Notes: generated by a model not told the origin, from the letters alone. A stretch of 64,000 bases of DNA from Globodera rostochiensis (GCA_018350325.1 JAEVLN010000001.1:4183254-4247253); one strand, 5' to 3'. Positions 12,277 to 24,624 are shown, numbered from the stretch's first letter. Made by a program: numbers and translations.

Positions 12277-12815
12277 TTTTTAGCATGGGCGAGCAGTAAA
12301 GAAGAGTTTGTTGCCAAAATCGGACATTTCGCCGAGTAGGCCAAAACCAAAAATTTTGTTCACAACAAATGAGCATACAATTCCTTTTCATGCACCATAG
12401 GGGGACCCTTTTGTTTTGAATAATTTTTTGAACAAGTCAAAATTTCTCGGCGGCGCCTATCTGCACCGCCGACCCTCTCTCTCAGAAGTAAACAGAACTC
12501 GCAAAAAAAATTTGCATTTTTGAACAGAAATGAAATAAAAAGCCTAAAATCGACTTCCCCCCCCCCGAAAAAATTTCCTGGCTACGCCATGCCTTGTAAC
12601 ACAGGCTAACGCTTATAGTGAAAGTTTGCTCGGTTTTCTTCCATTACCTATTAGGTAGAAATACCAAAATGTGGTAAAAATCCAGATCCTGGTTAGGAAA
12701 TCCTGGTAAATCCAGATCCAGGTCATTCCGGTTGTTGATGATTTTTCAAAAATCCGGGCTTAACGCAGCAGAACCATTTGCAGTTGAACAAATTTTTGTA
12801 CGAATTGTACTACTT
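12277..12815. other. Divergent intergenic region, DHX33-like / HMG-box gene
   Basis: About 540 bases separate two divergent start codons and so probably contain both promoters. They hold a dispersed repeat near 12536-12600 and a local repeat of AAATCCAGATC(C) around 12680-12720. No gene seen. Confidence 0.6.
12536..12600 (+). repeat. Dispersed repeat copy (AATCGACTT...CCTGGCTACG)
   Basis: The segment reads CCTAAAATCGACTT, a C run, an A/T run, then TTTCCTGGCTACG. Closely similar text occurs at 63735-63778 and, partly, on the minus strand at 19066-19112. This suggests a dispersed non-autonomous element; its borders were not found. Confidence 0.5.
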
Positions 12816-14076
12816 ATGGGCGGTGGGAAAAAGATGGCTCATTCACCGAAGCGAAGTGAAGGCAAAGAGAAGCAGCTGAGGATGCGCGACAAAAATGCGC
12901 CAAAGTGAGTTTTTGTATAAAAAAACTCAAAACCAATCAAATTCTTTAAAAAAAAAGGATTCCGATGAATGCTTATCAGCGTTTTGTCACGCATCGTCTT
13001 AAAGTGTCCCCGTCGAAGAAATTCGGTACCTCGCGCGAAGCAATGGCGAATTTTGCGGCCGAATGGGCTGTCATGGACAGTCAGGCGAAGCAGGTGGAAA
13101 TTGGGAAATTACGAGTGATAAATTAAATATTGCAATTTAAGCCATATTTCGATGAATACATCGCGGAGCGCAACGAATACAACAAAAAGATGGAGGACTA
13201 CAAAGTCTTTTTGGATTGATTTTGGGTTATAATTGCATTTTTTAGAAAACTGCCGACTTCAAAGCATTCCAAAGTTTGAATTTCGTTTTTATATTCAAGA
13301 AAAAGCATTTTTAAGTGGAAAAGTCGGCGAAACGGAGGAATTTAACAAAAGTTTGTTTTTCTCAAAGGGAATTTTCGGTCGGAAATATGTTTTGTTCAAA
13401 AGTTGTCAATTTAATTCAAAATGGGACTTTTTAGATTGACAATCGGCAAGGCACTTCAGCCGCTGGACGCCACCGCCCGTTACATTTGCCGCCAAATGTT
13501 AAACAAATTTTCAGCCGGGAGTTCCTGGAATACAATAAAAGTGCTAAATTCTTTTTTATTTTTCTTTAAATTCGCTTTAAAACAAAGGTCAGGAAAAGCG
13601 TATGAGGGATGTCCGGGCGCAGATCAGCGAAGTTGAGGTAGCATAAATTAAAAAGTAAACTTTTTTCTTGCAAATTCGCGCGTAATGTTTCGTTTGCTCG
13701 ATAATTAGCCTGTTATTATTGTTAATGGCTTTAATAAAATCTGCTTAAGGATCAAATTGACCTGTTGGATCAGCACATTGTTTCGTTGAACGACCAAATG
13801 CGAGTCGTTCAGTGTACGACGCGTGCAGAAGAGGCGGAGACCGCTCGCGTGCGTGACAAAATGCGGCGATGGCGGCACATTGTGCAGGAGGCGTTGGACA
13901 TGGACTCTGACGCATCCCTTGAGGCGGTGATTGCACGTGCGGAACAGCTGACGGACGAACTAAGCGCCGGCGAAATGGGGACGCAACGCGCACGCGCGGC
14001 CCTTCAGCAGGCGCTGAAAAGAGCAGCTGAGACGAACGAAGTGCCGCCGGTGATGGACGGTCAACGGAAGGAATAA
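12816..14076 (+). CDS. HMG-box plus coiled-coil protein, SMARCE1/BAF57-like
   Basis: The N-terminus carries a single HMG box, read across exons 12816-12904, 12958-13093 and 13142-13204: NAPK, IPMNAYQRFVTHRL, FAAEWAVMD and PYFDEYIAERNEYNKKM. Position, length and the EYNKKM end resemble the box of the SWI/SNF subunit SMARCE1 (C. elegans SWSN-3). A coiled coil follows near the C-terminus (RDVRAQISEVE, DQIDLLDQHIVSLNDQM), as in SMARCE1. The middle (13246-13560) has several small exons whose joints I could not fix. The last exon ends at 14076. The start may be 12816 (MGGGKKM) or the in-frame ATG at 12834. A mitochondrial TFAM-like or other HMG protein is possible; if SMARCE1-like, it bends DNA within the nuclear remodelling complex. 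Confidence 0.65.
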
Positions 14077-14293
14077 TTAAACAGCCGTTTATTTTTTTTA
14101 AACATTGGTCTATTTTTTATATCGAAGGATAAAAAATTATAATGTATAGAGAAAATGGATGCTACGACGTTAGAACAAATTTGGCTGTGATACCATTTAT
14201 TCTTTACTATTTTTTGCGCATTTAAACGTTTATTTGATTCGACAGATTGGTCATCAGCAATAATTAATTGATAAGTGACGAACGACCTTTATA

Positions 14294-15128
14294 ATGGTAC
14301 TGAACATTTGTTACGTGGTGGTGGACCGTTCATTCATTTTTCAGTTGGTGTTGGTCATCGGTGATTTTCACATTCCCTTCCGCGCCTATGCACTGCCGCC
14401 TAAATTCCGCAAGTTGCTGGTACCTAACAAAATGCAGCACGTTCTGTGCACGGGCAACTGCACGCGCGAGACATTTGACTACCTCAAATCGTTGACATGC
14501 GACGGTGGGTTTTCGGGCAGGGGGTTGCCTTGGACCTATTTGATACAATTCCGTTGAGGAGATGGCCTTTTTCTTAGGATTTTGCCTTGAAGCTCGAATT
14601 TTCTCGTCCTTTTTCGCAGAAAGTTTACTCTCTCTCAGTTCATTGTGTTCGCGGCGACTTCGACGACAACACTGCATATCCGGACGTGAAAGTCATTCCG
14701 GTCGGACATTTTCGTATCGGAATTACCCATGGCCATCAGTTTATCCCGTGGGGCAATCTAAAGGTAAAACGCAATTTGAGGTTTTTAATGCTGGGGTCCA
14801 CCCATTTCAGGCCATGGAACTCGCGGCCCGGCAAATGAATGTGGACGTACTGATCTCCGGTCATACCCACGAATGCAAAGTGTACGAGAAGGAAGGCGTA
14901 TTTTACGTGAACCCGGGCTCCGCCACTGGCGCTTTTTCCATCGTCAAAGAGTGGGGGCCATTAGTTTTTGTTGGTTTGAGATTTAATTCATTTTAAAGCG
15001 ATGTGATCCCTTCGTTCATCGTGATGGATGTTCAGCAAGATTTGATAGTCTCGTACATTTATCGCCTGCTCAATGACGAGGTTAAAGTAGAACGAGTGCA
15101 ATTTAGGAAAAACCGAGCCGACGAATGA
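14294..15128 (+). CDS. VPS29: Retromer subunit VPS29
   Basis: Metallophosphoesterase-fold scaffold of the retromer, recycling cargo from endosomes. Exons: 14294-14296 (the ATG alone), 14345-14504, 14639-14763, 14811-14950, 14999-15128. Motifs follow human VPS29 along its length: [71 protein letters not shown], and a [10 protein letters not shown] ending. All junctions are in phase. With the 48-base first intron removed the protein begins M-LVLVIGD exactly like human VPS29. That intron has no stop and is a multiple of three, so retaining it would add 16 residues. Total about 185 residues, normal for the family. Confidence 0.95.
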
Positions 15129-15411
15129 GGGGGGGGGGGCGATGAAATGATGAAGACATTGTACAATGCCGTGGAACACAGTCATGGGCTATTTTCAAAA
15201 GTCGAATTGATTTATGCAAATTCTTGAACATCGGCGGGATCTCTCTCGACTGTGCTCAACGGCGAATAATTTATTCATTTTTATTAAAATTGACATAAAA
15301 TTAAGTGTTTGAATGAATAGACTTTTGCTCTATTTTTATGCTGCAATGATCCATCCGTCGTGTCCGAATTTTGTCATGCAAATCTTAACACGAAAATTGT
15401 TTTACTTTATT

Positions 15412-16641
15412 TTCAATTCGAGCACATTGTAACCGCACGGAGTCAGACAGCACCGGCGAGGGTACGCCTTTGAATAGGTCGGACATTCGCGGGCGGAATG
15501 GCACCAGGAGGCGGGCCGTGGCACCACACATTTAACGCGAATTTCGAAAGGACTTGGACAGTCCGGAGACAGAAGCCGAGTTCGGGCCTCTAATTCAGAT
15601 TGTTCAAATTCTTTTGTTTGTGATTTTGGGCCCCACCCATTTGACCAAGTCGTCTAATCGGCGGCTGCTGCACATTCGACAGGCAAACGTTGTAGCCACA
15701 GCCGCTGGGACAGCAAATGTGCGACCGGAATGCATTTGCTGCACAATCGGCGTTCAGATTACACCTGAAAACTTTTAGGGAAAATTGCGTTTGTAATTCC
15801 GAGAATTCTTTTTATTTTGTCAATTAAAACGATGGATTTGCACCAGTTCACTGGGTTTTTCTGAAGACAGCTATAGCCGAGCTGGTCCGTGCTCGGGCAT
15901 TGCGCATCTGCGTGCCGTCGGCAACACCGTGCGTCGCTGATTCGACTGCGACAGAGTGCGCCCGAGGCGCATTCGCGAGACGGGCGACAACGGACGAAGT
16001 ACCCTTGGCACGAAGGAAAGTTGCCGAGACCTGCTGGGTGTGTCAGAACAGATGAATCCAAGAGAGAGAGTAAAGAGTGTGCCTTCAATCCGGTACAGCT
16101 CCCTCTCCTCCTTCAGCCGCCGTTGCACTTCCTCCGTCACCATTAGCAGTTGCTTTTGCCGTTTCTCTTCCTCCAGCTCGTCCTGCTCCATAGTCCTCTC
16201 CCATTCGACTACAATTCGTTCCTTTTTCTTTCCCCTTTTCTTCGTCACATTGTCCCCCTTCCCCGCCACTTTCGCGCCCCTTTGGCCGCATTTTTGCGAT
16301 TCTATGCCCACTTCTTTTAGATACTCGCACCATCCCATTGGGGACCGTGGCTGATACGGAATTGCCGTGACCATTGACGCGTTATGGTCAGGTTTGACCG
16401 GAATGCGGGGCAGTATCATTACGCGGCGCTGATGAGACGGTGCGCGCCTCGTCATTGCCACCCTAGAACTTTTGACTGATCCGATTGGAGGAGTCGAATT
16501 CCTTCCACCGACAAAGATCGCTTCGGATAAGCCGACAAATTGGGGGTGGTTGAAGGAATGGACGAAGAAAAAGCACCAGCAAAATTTCAGGAAAAATGCT
16601 GAAGAGAAAGAGGAGGTATTCCTCCGTCCAGGAAAAAGCAT
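15412..16641 (-). CDS. Secreted Cys-rich protein with WAP-like repeats
   Basis: Minus-strand exons: 16641 to about 16063, 16030-15844, 15764-15646, 15589-15412. The N-terminus has a hydrophobic stretch (AFFLKFCWCFFFVHSF) read as a signal anchor or signal peptide. A long basic region with a charged helix (EQDELEEEKRQKQLL) follows, and then three Cys-rich modules each ending with CC plus a downstream C (SDARCCR, HICCPSGCGYNVC, RRCCLTPCGYN). The spacing, with NWCNLNADC before a CC pair, resembles WAP/lustrin-type modules found in nematode secreted proteins. Function is unknown; protease inhibition or cuticle association would be family guesses. The joint between the charged region and the first module works in phase only with a GC donor (GAAG/GCACAC), so that exon limit is uncertain. 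Confidence 0.7.
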
Positions 16642-17130
16642 TTCATCATGATTTGCGATTAAATAAAGTACCAAATCCTAGGGAAATCCCCTCCGGGAGG
16701 GGGGTCTCGAAATGCAAACACAAATCGGAAGACAAATAAACGCGGGACGAATAATGTCATCGCCACAACACAATATGACATCTTTCCATTTGTATGTGTG
16801 CGCATTATGAGACACCAAAAAGGGATCAAAAAGACAGAATTGAACCGAATTTAACAAAAAAAGTCGATAAACACATTTTTGTGCGGTTTTTTGTTTTCCA
16901 AATTAAACAGTTCGCATGCAAAAGGGAGGGAAGTGTACTCCGTTGTTAAATGGGGGAATTTGCATTTAATTTGGAATATACGGTAGAAAAAATTCCAGCA
17001 ATTAATTGACTTGTACCAGAAAAAAAGAAGCTATGAACACAAGGAATAATAAAACCGTGAGATCAAAAGTTGCCGAGATCGTCAAGTAAATCCTAATAAA
17101 ACAGGCCTTCGATAAAGTCATTCTCCATCA
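16642..17130. other. Intergenic region
   Basis: AT-rich sequence of about 490 bases between two minus-strand genes. It includes a short GGGAAATCCCCTCCGGGAGG palindrome at 16680. I see no coding exon or RNA gene. Confidence 0.6.
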
Positions 17131-17813
17131 TCACATCTCTTCCAGGGCCTTCAGAATTTTCAACTTGCGACTCACCCGCCGTTCCAGTTCCATTTCGTGC
17201 TGTTTCGACTAAAATAGCGAACAAAAGTGAAAATGCCTTCAAACACTAAAAAACAAACCTCCTCAAGCTCCTTTTTCTGTTGCCCTTCCTCCTTGGCTGC
17301 CTTTAACTTCAGTCGACGAAAACTTTTTTTGACCTTCTCCAACTCGAGGGAATTGTTGTCGCTGTCGGAAGTGCGCGGAAATTCCAATTTGGCATTTTTC
17401 TTAAATAATTATAATTTATTTAAACGAAAAAAAAAACTTACCAATCGCTCGAAGCGCGAGTCCAAATACTGTTTCATCACGCGTGGCGCCAACTCAAGGA
17501 CTTCGTTTCGCAATCGGTGCTCTTCTTTGATTTGTTCGTTACGAGTTTCCTCCGATTGATTGAGTTGCGCAATATGTTCAAACATTTTAGCGACTAAAAT
17601 TCGAATGGAAAACTAACAATAAGAGTAAATAAGAAATGGAAGCCTAATTCTCTTTTACAGCTTTAACTGGCCTGCTGCAATAGCACTACCCAGCTTTTTT
17701 TATATCTTTAAAAAAATATTAGTCAAAAACTCACCAGTTGTATTTTCGGGTCGAAAGCGTAAATTATATGGCGATCGTGCTCTCGGACGAGCGTTCTCCT
17801 TCGGCGTATCCAT
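17131..17813 (-). CDS. Small coiled-coil protein of unknown function
   Basis: Four exons on the minus strand (17813-17735, 17593-17442, 17399-17259, 17208-17131) join in phase through GT-AG introns into 149 residues. The start MDTPKENARPRARSP is followed by a short NLRF patch, then an almost continuous charged helix (VAKMFEHIAQLNQSEE, LRNEVLELAPRVMKQYL, EKVKKSFRRLKLKAAKEE, KQHEMELERRVSRKL). It has no Cys-rich motif, no signal peptide and no membrane segment. I do not recognise the family; a structural subunit of a nuclear, kinetochore or cytoskeletal complex would fit its shape but is not shown. It is divergent from the gene at 18202, 388 bases away. Confidence 0.75.
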
Positions 17814-18201
17814 TTTTAAGCTAAATTTGCGCTTTTAAACATCATAAGTACATTTTTTGCTGCTTTATTTTGATGGAAAAACACTTTTTTAGTGGGAAAT
17901 TCGTCGTTTTAACTCACTATTCGTAACTAAAAAAAATTATTTTGGATCGCCACAAAAATAGTGGCAAAACTATTTTTAAAAATGGCTTTTCGTCACTATT
18001 TTGGCGTTATTTTGAAAATGCAGAAATAATTTTTTAAAATTTTTTTTTGTTAAGCAGGCAAATTGATTTCTATTGACGAATTCATAATCAGTGCATGAAA
18101 TAACTTACCTTTAAAAATTAGAAAATCGACAATTTCGATTTTTACGCAATTTTTTTTAACAAAAAAAATGTTAAACAATTTTTAGGTTTGAATAATTGAA
18201 A

Positions 18202-18925
18202 ATGGCTAAAAGCAGAGAACAAGGACGCAAACGAAAGCAGCTTAAAGATGGTGGGGCAGACGACGAGACGGCAAAGAAAGTCGTCAGAAAGGATGAGCTG
18301 ACGGAGCAGGAACAGGAAGAAAAAGACAAAGTCGTCGATGATCCAAAGCGTGCGGAAATTTTGGTTCGTTTTGAATTATTTCTGTTTGTTTGTGTTTAAT
18401 GAGGGTGCATTTTTTTATTTTGTGGGGGGGGGGGGGGGTCCGGTCTTTCATTAGTTTTATGCAATTCTGTGAAGTACTTGGGGGTTACTGCTGGCTCGGG
18501 GTGGGGTTAATAAACGATTTTTGAGGCTCATTAAGCTTCCGTCATTTTTTAAAAGTTAAAAGCATTAATCAAGAAAAATTTATCCGTTATCCAAACCTAA
18601 AATCCTACTTTTTTTTTTTAACCAACCGCTGCATCCCTGGTGTTGAAGCCTGGATTGGCCTGACGAGGAACTGATTGAGAAGGGTGAGAGGGCAGTTGCG
18701 TATTCGGAAATTGTCACTTTCAATTCCATGGACTGTGGAAGTATTAGAAGAGTAACGTAATCTCCGGACTTTTTGCAGGAGGCGCGAAAGGCGCGCAAAC
18801 AGAAGAAGAAGGAGAAACAGGGCGAAAACAAACTGACGAAGACGCAAAAGCGTAAGAAGCGCAAGGAGCAGAGGAAGGCCAAGGCCATCGACAGAGCGGC
18901 GGCTGTGGAGGGAGGAGAGCAATAG
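18202..18925 (+). CDS. Small Lys/Glu-rich protein, unrecognised
   Basis: The first exon (ATG 18202) encodes MAKSREQGRKRKQLKDGG and a Glu/Lys/Asp-rich stretch to RAEIL. A middle exon after the acceptor at 18648 reads LDWPDEELIEK. The last exon, after TTTTTGCAG at 18777, encodes EARKARKQKKKEKQ, LTKTQKRKKRKEQRKAKA and ends at TAG 18925. The first joint is canonical only if the exon is extended to a GTTTGT donor near 18384, and the second joint has several in-phase donors. Composition suggests a basic, possibly nucleolar protein, but the family is not recognised. A poly-G tract lies in the first intron at 18423. Confidence 0.5.
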
Positions 18926-19065
18926 AAAAGCGGCAACGACGGCATGTTTTCCTTTTGAATGAGTGGGGAATCCGACGGGTGTTGGGGCTTTTTTGAACAA
19001 TAATAACGGACTTTAAGGGATTAACACAAAATGCGAATTGTTTATTAAAGACAATTAAATTTTTG

Positions 19066-19112
19066 GGGGGGGGGCGGGGTAAGCCAAAAAAAAAGTCGAT
19101 TCTTAGGTTTAA
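19066..19112 (-). repeat. Dispersed repeat copy, partial
   Basis: Read on the minus strand this is CCTAAGAATCGACTTTTT followed by GGC, a C run and AAAAATTT, similar to the plus-strand copies at 12536-12600 and 63735-63778. The CCTGGCTACG end is not retained here. Confidence 0.45.
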
Positions 19113-20324
19113 CTTTTTTGCTAAAAAACGTGTAAAATTTTTGAAAAATTTGAGATTTCGAATTTTAGAAATAAATAAAGTTTTTTTTTGAGAATTCTGC
19201 TTCTGGAGGGGGAGGGGGTCGGCGGTCGAGAAAATTTTTTTGATTTTTGACTCAATTTGTGACATTTTTTGAAGAGTTTAACGATTTCGTTAATTGGTCA
19301 AGAAAGTGTAAAAGTGCAAAACAAGAGGGCCCCCCCCCTATCGTTTTTTTTCTTCATTTTTATTTCGGGGGCCCCTCTCTATTTACGGGCCTGATCCCTG
19401 CGACTTCCCACTTTTCTGGATAGGTACGGACGGACTCTTTTCTTAATTTAATTTTAGTATTTGACGGCATTTGATGTCGGAAGGATGTTGATCATTCATC
19501 ACGAGTTGGATACCATCTTTAGTTTCAATTTATTTTAACGTATTCAATTCATTCCATTATTTGTGAAACTTATTTTAAAAACAGCATAATTTAATTTTAT
19601 TTGATGGGAAAGGCGAATTGGTGCCAAAATGTTCCATCTACCAAAGAAACGTGGGGGGCACAATTCTGAGAATTTAACTATTTATGTTTAAAAATTGCTT
19701 CAAGATTTCAATCATCTATTTCCACTAATTTCACTTAACCGTCCGTTAATTCGCATCACTTAGTCCTTTTCTTCATTTATCATCCATCACAAGTTTGGGG
19801 ACCGTCGTTGTGTAATAACGCGCCGCGGGGTTGGGGGAGTCCCCGTCTTTCCATTTTCGCCGCCGGGGGGGGGGGGGGCACTCCGCCGCCCATCAGACCA
19901 TCCATCCCATCGACTCCAATCGACGCCTATAAATTTGGACGAAGGAATTCCCCATCCATCGTTCGTTCCCATTATTTTGCGCTTCGATCACAGCCAAAAT
20001 CTACCCAATTTAAACCCCTTAGCCTTAACCATCCCTCCAAAATATGGCAGTTTTGGAAAATATAAATTCTTGCTTTAAAGAAAGCTTGAAGCCAGAAGGC
20101 CAAGGAGTTCGCTCATTCAAATCGAAGCAGAAACCGGGCGACCAGAAGAAATAATTAGGCGACCAAAACAATAAAAAGTTTGCTCTTTGGGGGTTTTCTC
20201 TGCTCACAAAGAGAGCGGAGGACGCAACAAACAAAAAGTGTTTATTTGTCGGAATCGACGCTCACTGGTGTTGTTGTCTCGTAATGTTTTCACATTACGC
20301 TGCGTCAATTGTACAGTTGCGGGA

Positions 20325-20825
20325 CGTACCGACCAATCCACTTCTCTACCGTTATACTATAAGTTACCGTACCCACCGTCCGCTTCTTTGCCGTTCTCCC
20401 ATAAGTTACTGTACCTATTCACTCCCATAAGTTACTGTAACCATTTATACTCCCATAAGTTACTGTACCTATTCATACTCCCATAAGTTACTGTACCTAT
20501 TCACTCCCATAAGTTACTGTAACCATTCATACTCCCATAAGTTACTGTACCTATTCACTCCCATAAATTACTGTAACCATTCATACTCCCATAAGTTACT
20601 GTACCTATTCATACTCCCATAAGTTACTGTACCTATTCATACTCCCATGAGTTACTGTACCTATTCATACTCCCATAAGTTACTGTACCTATTCATACTC
20701 CCATAAGTTACTGTACCTATTCATACTCCCATAAGTTACTGTACCTATTCATACTCCCATAAGTTACTGTACATATTCATACCGGTTCTCTCGTTGTCCT
20801 ATAAGTTACTGTACCCATTTCATAC
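20325..20825. repeat. Tandem repeat, about 28-bp unit
   Basis: Roughly fifteen units of the type CATACTCCCATAAGTTACTG plus TACCTATT, with some units shortened to CACTCCCATAAG, run mainly from 20392 to 20780. Degenerate half-units occur on both sides. The core ATAAGTTACTGTACC is nearly invariant. No reading frame is maintained. Similar TACTGTA/TACAGTA words recur at 22376-22410 and 23050-23075. Confidence 0.9.
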
Positions 20826-23800
20826 CGGGGATGTGCGCCGACGACCTCATTTCGGAATTCCGCCCCCAAAAAAAATGTCGGAATTCGACCATCTCTCCAT
20901 GACCTCCCATCCATCCGCCCCACCAATCTTTTTCCCAATTTTCCCCGTCATTTGTTTAAAAAACCCGTCAATCCTATGCATTTTGCACTTTCACAGACAT
21001 CTACCGTATTCATTCATCCCATTACCGTACCAGCATTACCATCATTCGACCGGTCCATTTGCTAAAGCATTGAATGGCCTTGGCCACCAGCCAATCTCTT
21101 TGACTGAGTGCTAATGCGAATTGCCAATTGCCCTGAGGCCAAATCAGCCGCCAAATCCGACGCTCGCGCCGTCAACGCCCGGCGCCATTCACTTCTGTAT
21201 TTATTTTGAAACAAATTTCAAATTTAATGAATAAAAAAGTTGCAAATAAAATGGGCTTCAGATTTCTCAACGATTGGACTTCGCTGTCAGTGATTTGTTT
21301 CGGTGTTTGTGAATTGGAAATCCGTTGTTCATACGCCGAGAAAAGCCAGTGAAAGGGCCGAGTAATCAATTGCATAGGCCCCGAATCCGTAAGTCAAAAT
21401 TTGATTTGTTTCGCATAATCTTGGCATTATTTCAAAACTTTTGGGGAATATTTCCATGAGCATTGATCGATCAGAGTGATTTTGATCGGTTCGGATCACA
21501 CGGGTACACAGCGCTAAATTTAGAGGTCCGATCGAGATTTTGATCGAGAATCTCGATCGGTCCGTGTTCTATTTAAGAAATTCCACCAAATTTTGCAGAA
21601 GGTTTATGGACTCCCCCAATCGATCATTCAAAGTCATTCGCAGTTTCTTAGCAAATTGTGTGGGGAAAGAACGAGTTTGGGCCGATAGGCCCCACGAATA
21701 ATAGAAATTGGAGGAAATTGGCAATAAATCTGATCGAATGTGATTTATAGGGGCAAAATGGGAAGTACAGTATGCATTATTAGTATTTGACTAAAGTGTA
21801 CGGAACAAAATTCGTTCGAATGCCATCAGCAGAAGCCTTCTCCGTCTCTTTGTCTCCAAAATGTCCGCTTTTCCTCCCGCGTGCAATCCGGCACACGCGC
21901 GTGCAATCGGCGAACGCGAGCGCGCGCCGATGCAGCAGCCGCAGACGAACGATCGCGGCGGGTCCGGTGGAAAGCACGCGCAGACGCCGAATTTTAAATT
22001 GTCGCCGCGTTTTATGCTTTGCCGCTGCCGCTCGCAATCCAACGGCGGCGGAGTAACCGTCGACCCGTCCCCAAAGGCTTTGCTCCTTGGCCCGTTGCCC
22101 TCCTCGTGTCCCCCTTTTGGCGAGTTTTTGGCTTTTCCCATCGCTTAACTCTTGCCCAGTGACCTTTTAGGTGTCGACGTCCGCTGTTTGTTGGCGGATG
22201 CGTTGCGCGGACTTTTCTCGTCACCGGTGGCCTCAGCCGTGGCCGGCGGCTGCCAGACCCGCCGTGGTGGTGAGCTCAACGGCGGCCAATTGACCAATTG
22301 AGCCGAGACCAACGACTAATCGATCGGGGCAAGCCGGCAGAACGAGGCTAACATCAAAGATTGACAGTCATTCATTACAGTACCCCACCCAACCCCCAAT
22401 GTTTACAGTACACTGCCCCTCCCTCCGGGCGTTAAACCCCCCGAAGATTTATTTCGTGGAGAAAATATTATAAAATGGAACAGCACGAACAATCCAAACA
22501 CGACGAAATTGTTGCCAAGAAGATGAGCAAATTCAGAGTTAAACGGGGCGTAATTTGGCCTTTTCATTGATTATTTAAATTGGGCCAAATTCGCTGGGGA
22601 CGTGCCAATGCCAACTCTTTCTTCGGCTTGCTCCTTTTAGCACACAAATTTTATTGGTCTTTCGGCAGGGAAACATTTAAAATGACGTAAAAATTAATTT
22701 GCCTTTTTTTGTTGGCACAAAAGTTTGATTAAAGGCGGCGGCGGTTTGTCCAATTTTTGTTTCTCCGAAGGAATCCCCCGAGGGGGCACTTCCGCCGATG
22801 GCATTTCCCACGCAAAAAACGCCCGCCGATGTCTCCCGGCGGATGGACGAAGAGAATAAATGTCCAGCCACAATTAATTTCCTTTGGAAAGGCTTCAAAA
22901 AATTCCTTCCGAATGAATTAACCGCCGCCGGAGGGAAGGTAAAGCAAAAAGTGCAAAAGCAATGCTTTCTAATCGCTCTTTTTGCATTTAAATAATTCAA
23001 TTCCCAACTTTCATTTATTTACGACTGACCTTCTACCGTTTGTCCCGTGTTACTGTATTCGTCAAACAAAATACAGTAATCAAAAAACAATTTCCCATTT
23101 CAATCCCCCCCCCCGCCCCCTCCGGCGATGCTTTCTCCAATTCTCCCCGGGATTTCATTCTTTTTTTCACTGTCAGTAGCACACACACATTTCTTGCGCC
23201 TCGGGTGATTAATTAAATTGTTGGAATTAAAAATGCCATTTTTAAGGGAAGAACTTTTGAAGTCTTTCAGAAAAGATTTTGTCCTTTAAATTTGAATAAT
23301 TTTAGTTTAAGTCACAACGAACGAATGACGAACTTTCCCAAATATTTTATTATTTGAATGAACAAAATTCAATTATGGAAAAGACGGCGGCAGTTTTGCC
23401 TTTTGACGTCGTAAAAGTGCACTCAAAAAACGCCTCCGGAAATATTTGGACAAAAATTGTGCGATAAAATTTATTTGGAACATTTTAATCAAAAACTGAA
23501 AATTCTGTTTTTTGAATTATTTACGCAAATTTTCGAGTTTGGCTGGAAATCCAATAACTTCCGCAACCCTACCGGAGAACATCCGCCGAAATTGCCTTCT
23601 TCACCAAAGGACAATGGAATTTGGAATTTGCCCCAATTTTTGCCTAAGAAAATGCCGTGGCATTCGTCGGCTCTTTTTCTTATGGTCCGATTGTTTCTCC
23701 GTCCGTTGTCCGATTGGAAGCCGAAGTTTGCCCCGTAGGGCAAAAGCATTCATTACGCTTTGGTGACCCTGCCAATATCCGTCAAGCGACCAAAACCAAA

Positions 23801-24591
23801 AAACTAACGCTCAAAATTTCTTTGAAAAGTGCCATTCAAATCCTATTTACTTTCAAATATTTCAAATCAAAATTTAAATTATTTTTGGAAATTATTTAAA
23901 AATTCCTTCCCATCGCTTCAAATGCTTTTGTTGGACAAATGCTTTAAACATTATGAGAGGTCGGCGGGGGTAGACTTAAAAGCTTAGGCTTTGTTCGTTT
24001 TGAGTTTAAGCCCAAAAGGGTTTTTTTCCAAAATTCGAAAAGAAAATTCCGTCCGTTCTGAAAAACTTTGGCTCTTCCCACACTTTGGCACGACTCTCTC
24101 CCCAAATTGGCCCTCCCGAAATAGAACAAAATCTCTTCCCTTTTTTACCATTTTCTGTCGATGGCCAAAAATACCGGAGGACATCGCCCGAGGGGTTCTT
24201 CAACCAACACAAATAAATAAATAATCCGCGTCCAAATCGGTGAACGACGGAGGACACCCACCCAAACAATGAATGCCGCCTCATTTCTCATATAAAAAGC
24301 CGACAAAACATGACCCCGGGGGATTTGATGGAGTGGGACGGCAACTGTTGCGTCCGCCTCGCACAAAAAGAGCCACGAGAGACTGATCAGATTCTCCCGA
24401 GGCCTTTCCACCGATCGGACCGATCAATCCAATCGCTTCAGTTGTCCTACTCATCTCACTCATTTCAAATCCATCCGTCCGTTCTCATTTCAAACGCTTT
24501 TGACGTCCGAACATTCCACAGCCATCACGCAACTTTTATCGTCCGGAATTCCAGCACTTTTTATCGGCAGAAAGAACTTTGGCATTGTGTC

Positions 24592-24624
<33 letters not shown>

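Noticed and set aside
12816..14076. TFAM (mitochondrial HMG protein) as identity
   Set aside because: Only one HMG box is clear and a coiled coil follows, which fits SMARCE1-like better. Not fully excluded, so no gene symbol was given.
20325..20825. CRISPR-like spacing of repeats
   Set aside because: Units are contiguous with tiny linkers, with no unique spacers and no cas genes; the genome is a eukaryote's.
21780..22260. GC-rich island with several overlapping 60-116-codon frames
   Set aside because: All six frames are similarly open because of base composition; no frame shows conserved residues or joins to exons by good splice sites.
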